From contig CACZZL010000017.1 in the NCBI GenBank assembly GCA_902785605.1, forward strand, positions 1 to 46,302: DNA of 46,302 nt. Reading direction: 5' to 3'. Each line of letters begins with the position of its first letter. The stretch's first letter is position 1. The DNA is from an uncultured Bacteroidales bacterium (lineage in GTDB: Bacteria; Bacteroidota; Bacteroidia; Bacteroidales; Paludibacteraceae). Made by a program: the position numbers and the translations under genes. This document shows positions 41,528-46,302 of this stretch, one piece after another. Below the pieces are notes generated by a model, which did no database searches, had not been told where the DNA came from, and worked only from the letters and a program-made list of their open reading frames with translations.

Positions 41528-43093
41528 ATGAAAAAACACATTCTTATTACATTGTTAGCTCTATGCTGTCAAATGACTTACGCAGAAAAAGCCATCATTG
41601 ACCACATCGTTTATGACTTGGATCTGAATAAACTAACAGCGACGGTGCTTAATTTTCAGACTAGTACTGAAGATGTATGTACAGTAACTATACCTTCAAC
41701 CGTAGAATATAAGCACGACACGTACACAGTTACTTCTTTGAGATACGACAAGTTAGATCAGAGCTATGAATTCTATTATAAGTATGATAAAGCAAGAATA
41801 AATATTGAACATCTATACCTCCCTAGCTCCCTGGAAGAAATTTATGCGGACGCCTTTACCGGAATGGCTCGACTAAAAGAATTGGTCATTCCTAAATCAG
41901 TAAAGCTTTTGGTCGGTATGCGATATCGTAATTGGGATTGGAGCGATTGTCCTATATTGGGGCGATATAATGAGGAAGAGTATCCGCGTTTGGAAAGTAT
42001 TACCGTGCTTGGCACTCCTGTGTGTCGGAGAATTGAGTTATGCGGATATTACTACCTGCATAAGAATTACTCCATGACAGAGTGTTTTTACTATGATCAA
42101 GGAGACCGAAAAAACAAAAGAGAGACTCTCGACCAAGAGAAATACAATTATGTATTAAAGGTTGCGAACACAATAGCCGGTATTACTTCTTTAGAGAATC
42201 CAAAGTCTTCCGTGTGTCCGAATCTTAAGGTCTTTTCCATGCCCGCTGCAGAAAAAGAGTCCCGACTTATCAAACAATGTTTCACCGAGGCGCGCACATT
42301 ATGTGATTCCTACAATACGAAATTGAAAGAACACCCCTATTTCGACGGATCCCAAATAACCTACAAACTGGTTTACAAAGATAGCCCATCTCAACTTCGA
42401 AAAGATTGCGACTCCATTAAAACCGCCATAACAAAGCAATTTAATGCGCTAACGAAGGGTCGAATGGAAAGCAATTTGCGCAAAAATAATTTGCCCAAAT
42501 ATCTTGAATTATACCTTGCGTCGCACTCCGAATTAAAGCCAAGTAGCGATAGTATCCGGATAGAATACCGCTGTGAAGATGCTCCTAAACAAGATAGTTT
42601 GGTATTATTATTCATTGAACACAATGTGCTGCCGTTGTCCTGTCGTGAAAGACAATATCAGCAATACAAAAATCTGTTTACTGATAAGGCTGAGTTTGAC
42701 GAGATCTATAACCATGAATCGGCGGGCTCATTCCTCGCTGAAATCAATTATCGTCTGGAAGTTCGCCCTTGGCTGGATAAGTTCATTGACCTTGTCAAAA
42801 CAAATCCTGATGCAAAATTACAAGGCATGAAAGCAGCAAAAGAAGGTAGCATCCCATACCGCCTCAATGCTTACATGCGTACGTTCCAGCAGAATTATAG
42901 TACACAGGCGGAACGTCAGCATCTCAATTTCTTCGAAAACCAAGCCTTAAATACCCTCTTTGAGTATAACGAAAAGATCAAGGAGGAATATGCTAAAAAC
43001 GGGCATTACTTTTCTAATCGAGAGGACTTCTTCAAGGCCTATATCGAGCCCGATTACAAAAACAGATTGAAGGAAATCAAGAAAAATAAGTAA
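41528..43093 (+). CDS. Secreted protein with BspA-like leucine-rich region
   Basis: The 521-residue protein has a signal peptide (HILITLLALCCQMTYA, cleavage after about residue 19). The N-terminal third resembles BspA/LRR_5 proteins: IDHIVYDLDLNKLTATV, then VTIPSTVEYKHDTYTVTSL, LYLPSSLEEIYADAFTGMARL and LVIPKSVKLL. The remaining 350 residues are charged and helical-looking without a recognisable domain (repeated Lys/Glu/Tyr, ending KEIKKNK), and there is no type IX C-terminal sorting motif. BspA relatives bind host or bacterial surface proteins, but that function is not shown here. The base composition is AT-richer than the housekeeping genes. It leads a probable three-gene unit with the next two genes (gaps 36 and 37 nt). 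Confidence 0.7.
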   Translation: MKKHILITLLALCCQMTYAEKAIIDHIVYDLDLNKLTATVLNFQTSTEDVCTVTIPSTVEYKHDTYTVTSLRYDKLDQSYEFYYKYDKARINIEHLYLPSSLEEIYADAFTGMARLKELVIPKSVKLLVGMRYRNWDWSDCPILGRYNEEEYPRLESITVLGTPVCRRIELCGYYYLHKNYSMTECFYYDQGDRKNKRETLDQEKYNYVLKVANTIAGITSLENPKSSVCPNLKVFSMPAAEKESRLIKQCFTEARTLCDSYNTKLKEHPYFDGSQITYKLVYKDSPSQLRKDCDSIKTAITKQFNALTKGRMESNLRKNNLPKYLELYLASHSELKPSSDSIRIEYRCEDAPKQDSLVLLFIEHNVLPLSCRERQYQQYKNLFTDKAEFDEIYNHESAGSFLAEINYRLEVRPWLDKFIDLVKTNPDAKLQGMKAAKEGSIPYRLNAYMRTFQQNYSTQAERQHLNFFENQALNTLFEYNEKIKEEYAKNGHYFSNREDFFKAYIEPDYKNRLKEIKKNK

Positions 43094-43129
43094 ATCAATT
43101 TTGCATTAATTTATAATCCTTTAACGCAT

Positions 43130-43372
43130 ATGGCTTTTGTTTTTATCGCAATAGGTTTTGGACTTTGTCTCTTACTACAGGCTACCATTATGTTGGAGAG
43201 GAGGTGGTATGAAGCAAATGCATTTGGGACAAAAGAGAATGGTAAAATCCGCTTTTTCTACGGCTATATTTTTGCTCCGAACAAAAAGTTCGTTAAAGAC
43301 AAACTAAAAGAAAAGGGCTATCCTGCTATCGGGTATATCAGCAGAGAAGATTGGAATGTGTATATCAAGTAA
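43130..43372 (+). CDS. Small single-span membrane protein, unknown
   Basis: In this 80-residue protein the N-terminus FVFIAIGFGLCLLLQATIML is a clear membrane segment. The rest is basic and aromatic, with RFFYGYIFAPNKKFVKDKLK and a final YISREDWNVYIK. No family recognised. It is spaced 36 nt after the BspA-like gene and 37 nt before the next gene on the same strand, so probably part of one transcript. Codon use and AT-richness match its neighbours. Confidence 0.6.
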   Translation: MAFVFIAIGFGLCLLLQATIMLERRWYEANAFGTKENGKIRFFYGYIFAPNKKFVKDKLKEKGYPAIGYISREDWNVYIK

Positions 43373-43409
43373 TTCCAGTAAAACCTGCGGAATTTAAATT
43401 AATAGAAAC

Positions 43410-44699
43410 ATGGAAGAGAATGAATATATAGAGCCTGATTATATAGAATTCGGATCTCCGGAAGATTTAAATCTGTGGGAGGATTACGGGTATGAGAGTA
43501 GAGAGGAGTATGAGGAGTATGTAAAAAATAAACTCGAAGACCCGTTATATGGTGAAGGTGTCGTGACAATGAAGGAAATGCGTGCGTTGCTGCTAACTGA
43601 TGAATACAAGCCGACGGGCGACGATGCGAATTATCCGGATCATTTGTTGTTGGACGAGAGAACGGGCATGTATTACACCGATTTCTTCCGAGACCATCGT
43701 ACGCACCTTATTCTGGGGCATCTTCTTGCAGTAGAGTGCATGGAATGTGAGAATTTGGATTGGGAACGCGTTACCGGTGGGTACTCTCCATATGTAATAG
43801 CGCGTTTTCAAAACATGTTTTTTGAGATGTTACAATGGCAAGATGACAAATTGGTTGAAGTTTGGGCAGATGTACATGATCCTGATGCTTTTGATTTTGA
43901 TTTTCAAGAAGATCGTGCTGTTTGGTTTGCGGATAATTTTCCAAGAACACCCTATTTGCCGAATGAGTTTGACCCACTTTTTACACAAAAATTACGCGAG
44001 GCAGGATATGTCATTAATGGGCGAAATGGCTGGATTGAAACTAGATACATCCAGTGGGATATACTCACAACCGATTATTTAAATTTAGAATGTGAAGAAT
44101 TAGACGAGCAAGATCCATACCACACAAAATATCAACTTTATCCATGGAGTATAAGAATTTGTTTAAAGAATATAGAAACCATTCTCGAAAAACGAGGTGT
44201 TGACGTGGTACGTAAATTGGTAAAGCGTTTTCAGTATGATTGGAGACGTATAGCTTCCTTGAATGCGCTTGGTCTGGATAAAGTTACTCGTGAACAAAAA
44301 GAGGATTTTCAGTATTTCTTGTTTGAAGGTATGGAGTATTATCTGGATGAATGGACAAGACCTATTAAAAAAGAGGAGCCAAAGAAAGAAGAAAAGCGAA
44401 AGATTACTCCCGAAGAGATCTTCTCTATGCGTTTCCAGCGTTCCGAGGAATACGATAAATTCTTGCAATTTTTAGATACAGAGCGCAAGGAAGCATCTAA
44501 TGGAGATTGGGCTCGATATGCTCTAACACTATTCCGTGCAAAAATATTCGTTCATAGCCCCAAGACTTTTAAAAGTTGGCTGCCTTGTTACGGAGAACTG
44601 TTTGGACGAGCAGTACCATATCAAGACCCTAACAAGTTGAGCCGTACCACTTGTCAACGAGACATCAAAGCATATCTTCCTGAATGGGCTTTTAAGTGA
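43410..44699 (+). CDS. Acidic protein of unknown function, cytoplasmic
   Basis: The 429-residue protein has no signal peptide or membrane span. The first 60 residues are very acidic (EENEYIEPDYIEFGSPEDLN). The middle has many Trp/Tyr/Asp residues (WADVHDPDAFDFDFQEDRAV). A Lys/Glu linker near 320 (KKEEPKKEEKRKI) precedes a compact C-terminal domain with DWARYALTLFRAKIFVHSPK and PNKLSRTTCQRDIKAYLP. I recall similar C-terminal domains in Bacteroidota accessory genes but cannot name the family. It is followed by three TGTCC direct repeats (44704-44731) and a terminator, closing the three-gene unit. Confidence 0.65.
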   Translation: MEENEYIEPDYIEFGSPEDLNLWEDYGYESREEYEEYVKNKLEDPLYGEGVVTMKEMRALLLTDEYKPTGDDANYPDHLLLDERTGMYYTDFFRDHRTHLILGHLLAVECMECENLDWERVTGGYSPYVIARFQNMFFEMLQWQDDKLVEVWADVHDPDAFDFDFQEDRAVWFADNFPRTPYLPNEFDPLFTQKLREAGYVINGRNGWIETRYIQWDILTTDYLNLECEELDEQDPYHTKYQLYPWSIRICLKNIETILEKRGVDVVRKLVKRFQYDWRRIASLNALGLDKVTREQKEDFQYFLFEGMEYYLDEWTRPIKKEEPKKEEKRKITPEEIFSMRFQRSEEYDKFLQFLDTERKEASNGDWARYALTLFRAKIFVHSPKTFKSWLPCYGELFGRAVPYQDPNKLSRTTCQRDIKAYLPEWAFK

Positions 44700-44766
44700 T
44701 TTTTGTCCGCTCAATGTCCAGTTTGATGTCCACTTGATAATTCTATAATTTTTCTTTATTTTCTTT

Positions 44767-44797
44767 ATAAGCCGTTGAAATTCAGCGGCTTATTTTT
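44767..44797 (+). terminator. Terminator after the unknown three-gene unit
   Basis: A near-perfect palindrome spans 44767-44793 (ATAAGCCG and CGGCTTAT outer arms, inner TTGAA/TTCAG with one G-U) and runs into TTTTTG. Confidence 0.85.
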
Positions 44798-44827
44798 GTG
44801 TTTGTGTGCAGGCAATATGTCCGCTTT

Positions 44828-44858
44828 TTTGTCATATTCTACAAACATACTACCTTTG
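44828..44858 (+). promoter_or_regulatory. Promoter of the small-gene cluster
   Basis: TTTG (44828-44831), 19 nt, TACCTTTG (44851-44858), followed by CACCGG. The leader to the first gene at 44967 is about 100 nt. Confidence 0.85.
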
Positions 44859-44869
44859 CACCGGAATTC

Positions 44870-44912
44870 CGAGAGCATGGGCTTACGTCCAAAGGAGTCC
44901 TCGATGCTCTCA
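44870..44912 (+). promoter_or_regulatory. Leader hairpin of the small-gene cluster
   Basis: GAGAGCAT (44871-44878) pairs perfectly with ATGCTCTC (44904-44911) around a 25-nt loop containing TCC-AAA-GGA. It lies close to the predicted mRNA 5' end and may stabilise or regulate the transcript. No T-tract follows. Confidence 0.6.
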
Positions 44913-44966
44913 CGCGCGTAAATAATAAAAAAATAAAAAATTTAAAATTATTTTTATTAATTATTT

Positions 44967-45338
44967 ATGGCTACATTTAATGATTTATGGGCACTTTTAG
45001 AAGTAAACAAAGAGTATGAAGGCCTCAAACGTAGTTGCGAAAGAATGTGGGATGCTATCCCTCCAAAACGACAGGAACTGATCTACCGCACAATCGCGGA
45101 GAAGAAATCGATGGGCGAGTTCGTTGATTTCAACCCGTACTATGCCATCCAAAAGAACGCCAACCCGCAGCCAAAATTCCTCAACGGCTGGGAGCAGGAC
45201 GACATGCACGAACTCCATATCCCGCTCGTCATTGTCCGCTTCAACCGCCATTGTTACTGCTGCACCCGCGAGACCATGGAAAGCCACGAACTGGAGTTCA
45301 TTCGAAACGTCAAACACCCCGATGAATTGGAACAATGA
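44967..45338 (+). CDS. Small protein of unknown function, first of the cluster
   Basis: The 123-residue protein begins MATFNDLWALLEVNKEYEGL and contains RQELIYRTIAEKK, FVDFNPYYAIQKNA and a short Cys motif HCYCCTR near 92-98 before ESHELEFIRNVKHP. It could be a DNA-interacting or structural accessory protein; no family was recognised. Codon use is GC-richer after the first 25 codons. The stop overlaps the next start by 4 nt (ATGA), so translation is coupled. Confidence 0.65.
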   Translation: MATFNDLWALLEVNKEYEGLKRSCERMWDAIPPKRQELIYRTIAEKKSMGEFVDFNPYYAIQKNANPQPKFLNGWEQDDMHELHIPLVIVRFNRHCYCCTRETMESHELEFIRNVKHPDELEQ

Positions 45339-45631
45339 TCGCATATCCTTTATACGACATCCCGTACCTCGTACGAGACCCGAACGACTTCCGCATGTCC
45401 GCCAAACGACACGAGATCGAAGTACGCAACCAATCCGTCGTCGATGACTACTTCATCGCCCGTGCCCAAGGTCTTTCGGCTCAAGAAGCCAGACAACAAG
45501 TGTCCGATAATCACAAAATCAGTCCTTTACGTTTCCATTACATCTTCGTTTGCTTCTATCGGGAAGCCAAAAAACGAAAAAAATATGATTTTTGTGAAAA
45601 ATTTTTCACTCCTGATGGAACACTAAAGTAG
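45335..45631 (+). CDS. Small protein of unknown function, coupled to the preceding gene
   Basis: The 98-residue protein starts MIAYPLYDIPYLVRDPNDFR and has a helical middle (ARAQGLSAQEARQQVSDNHK) that resembles a degenerate helix-turn-helix. A basic stretch (REAKKRKKYDF) lies near the end. No family recognised. Its ATG overlaps the preceding stop (ATGA). The next promoter lies 10 nt after its stop, so it ends this transcription unit. Confidence 0.6.
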   Translation: MIAYPLYDIPYLVRDPNDFRMSAKRHEIEVRNQSVVDDYFIARAQGLSAQEARQQVSDNHKISPLRFHYIFVCFYREAKKRKKYDFCEKFFTPDGTLK

Positions 45632-45641
45632 GTTTTGTAGG

Positions 45642-45674
45642 TATCTTTGCACCGTCTTTCAGTTGAGAGGCGGT
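45642..45674 (+). promoter_or_regulatory. -7 box and 5'-end hairpin of the next small gene
   Basis: TATCTTTG (45642-45649) is followed at once by ACCGTCTTTC (45651-45660) and GAGAGGCGGT (45665-45674), a 10-bp stem with two G-U pairs and an AGTT loop that would form at the very start of the mRNA. No TTTG box is seen 20 nt upstream, so the promoter may need an activator. Confidence 0.6.
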
Positions 45675-45682
45675 GTTATTTA

Positions 45683-45724
45683 TTACACCTTACACCTTAC
45701 ACTTTACACCTTACACTTTACACT
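45683..45724 (+). repeat. TTACACC/TTACACT heptad array
   Basis: Six units: TTACACC TTACACC TTACACT TTACACC TTACACT TTACACT, then TTATGG containing the start codon of the next gene at 45727. Confidence 0.93.
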
Positions 45725-45726
45725 TT

Positions 45727-45942
45727 ATGGCACAAGTAACTTTTATCAAAGGCCTCGGGATCGCATCCATCTCCGGCCGAATAGGTAACTGCATCTTCTA
45801 TTCCCGAAACGGCAAACAATACGTCCGTCGGGCGAGCAAAAACGACGATGACTTACCTTCCATTATCGACCCGTCTTCGGTCCATCGTCGGTCCATTATC
45901 GGCCCTGATCCCGATTTGAAGAAACATCGTGCACTTCGGTGA
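45727..45942 (+). CDS. Small basic protein, relative of the window-end gene family
   Basis: The 71-residue protein begins MAQVTFIKGLGIASISGRIG and continues with NCIFYSRNGKQYVRRASK. The pattern MA-x-V-x-F/W, then I-x-S-x-S-G-x-x, then R-x-G-x-x-Y-x-R resembles small basic proteins found in several copies in Bacteroidales, and the gene starting at 46245. Function unknown. The start is ATG 45727; the open frame upstream would translate the heptad repeats. The C-terminal third is coded by direct repeats (TCGGTCCATCG and TCGGTCCATTA near 45886) and may be degraded. Confidence 0.55.
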   Translation: MAQVTFIKGLGIASISGRIGNCIFYSRNGKQYVRRASKNDDDLPSIIDPSSVHRRSIIGPDPDLKKHRALR

Positions 45943-45955
45943 CATTGTTGTCACC
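45938..45955 (+). other. Hairpin at the stop codon
   Basis: GGTGACA (45938-45944), TTGT loop, TGTCACC (45949-45955). It includes the stop codon of the preceding gene and has no T-tract. Confidence 0.7.
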
Positions 45956-45984
45956 GGTAACAGTTAACACTAATTTAACGCATT

Positions 45985-46131
45985 ATGAAACCTTTAACAC
46001 CTGCGAGTTGCAAAGCCTGGCGCACAATCACCACCACCGCCACGTACACCCAACAAAACGACACGACCAAATCGACCACGACGATCTCGACGAAATCCGT
46101 GGAAGAGTACACGGGCGTGAAAAAGAACTAA
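45985..46131 (+). CDS. 48-residue Thr-rich small protein
   Basis: ATG 45985 to TAA 46131. The sequence starts MKPLTPASCKAWRTITTTAT, is almost one-third Thr, and ends VEEYTGVKKN. It has no signal peptide or membrane span. It lies between two small genes on the same strand with hairpins on both sides, and the start follows TTTAACGCATT, similar to the CCTTAACGAATT before the gene at 46245. That shared start context supports it being translated. Function unknown. Confidence 0.45.
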   Translation: MKPLTPASCKAWRTITTTATYTQQNDTTKSTTTISTKSVEEYTGVKKN

Positions 46132-46146
46132 GGCTTTGTCCATTAC

Positions 46147-46163
46147 GCCGGATACTATCCGGC
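46147..46163 (+). other. First of two look-alike hairpins (TACTA loop)
   Basis: GCCGGA (46147-46152), TACTA, TCCGGC (46158-46163): a perfect 6-bp stem. Confidence 0.75.
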
Positions 46164-46180
46164 AAACAAGCGTCCATTTC

Positions 46181-46199
46181 GTCGGGATACTATCCCGAC
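46181..46199 (+). other. Second look-alike hairpin (TACTA loop)
   Basis: GTCGGGA (46181-46187), TACTA, TCCCGAC (46193-46199): a perfect 7-bp stem with the same loop as the first but changed, still paired, stem bases. Confidence 0.75.
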
Positions 46200-46244
46200 A
46201 CACAACTAACAATTATTAACTAACCACCTAAACCTTAACGAATT

Positions 46245-46302
46245 ATGGCAAAAGTAGAATGGGCTGACGCGATCAAGACCGTCAGCGGTGCCCTCACCAA
46301 AA
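46245..46302 (+). CDS. 5' end of a small protein cut by the window edge
   Basis: ATG 46245 starts MAKVEWADAIKTVSGALTK, and the frame is open to the right edge (19 codons seen). The start context CTTAACGAATTATGG lacks a Shine-Dalgarno site. The N-terminal layout parallels that of the protein at 45727. The C-terminal part of this family probably looks like the fragment at 2-328, although the two window ends do not join in frame. Confidence 0.55.
   Translation, partial: MAKVEWADAIKTVSGALTK

Noticed and set aside
45673-45726. Start of the small basic protein at 45673
   Set aside because: The extra 18 residues would be a translation of TTACACC heptads and the 5' hairpin. ATG 45727 gives the family-like start MAQVTF.
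1-46302. Closed plasmid or phage genome
   Set aside because: The window carries ribosomal-protein and tRNA-synthetase genes, has no replication or structural genes, and the ends do not join in frame.

Overview
The window is chromosomal DNA of a member of the order Bacteroidales (Bacteroidota), probably an uncultured species with roughly 50% GC. The evidence is the rplM-rpsI-rpsB-tsf cluster, the Bacteroidota promoter type (a TTG/TTTG box about 20 nt upstream of TAnnTTTG) before many genes, the near absence of Shine-Dalgarno sites, and families typical of the phylum (GT117/DUF2723, OMPP1-like porin, BspA-like LRR protein, two-receiver PPDK_N protein). No rRNA, tRNA, IS element, integrase or CRISPR array was recognised.

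Layout. 1-2.4 kb: 3' end of a small repeated gene, terminator, exonuclease remnant, AAA+/DUF4143 ATPase, and a short repeat element with its own promoter. 2.4-5.5 kb: ribosomal operon rplM-rpsI-rpsB-tsf with a structured leader. 5.5-8.9 kb: gltX-recQ on the minus strand. 9-16.2 kb: gdhA, a four-helix-bundle cassette, a receiver/PPDK_N fusion, a Na/Pi cotransporter with PhoU domain and a SIMPL protein. 16.2-29.4 kb: a 13-kb minus-strand surface-polysaccharide operon of 13 tightly packed genes read from one promoter at about 29.48 kb (two nucleotide-sugar dehydrogenases, flippase, polymerase/ligase, four glycosyltransferases, a beta-propeller protein, PglE-like aminotransferase, PglC-like initiating transferase, then serB and an SDR). 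29.6-35.3 kb: GT117 glycosyltransferase, His-rich CobW GTPase, PatB-like C-S lyase. 35.3-39.1 kb: O-methyltransferase divergent from an Lrp regulator, trpS, a lipoprotein and an outer-membrane protein. 39.1-46.3 kb: accessory region with a possible structured RNA, a sulfatase-modifying-factor-like secreted protein, a phased palindromic repeat array, a BspA-like secreted protein, several unrecognised genes and a cluster of very small genes separated by hairpins.

Two repeat systems stand out. First, more than 20 short tandem arrays of 7-bp units lie in nearly every intergenic gap. They also run into coding sequence, where they supply parts of RecQ, GltX, a UDP-sugar dehydrogenase and an O-methyltransferase, and the hydrophobic core of an outer-membrane protein signal peptide. 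They resemble the heptanucleotide STRR repeats known from cyanobacteria. Second, eight copies of the imperfect palindrome ACCTCCGGTGGT recur every 52-54 bp (five helical turns) at 40.96-41.34 kb. A two-copy version, sharing an identical 47-nt tail, lies inverted 39 kb away at 2.15-2.27 kb. Both window ends appear to fall in copies of one small-protein family, as would be expected if the window is a contig that broke in repeats.
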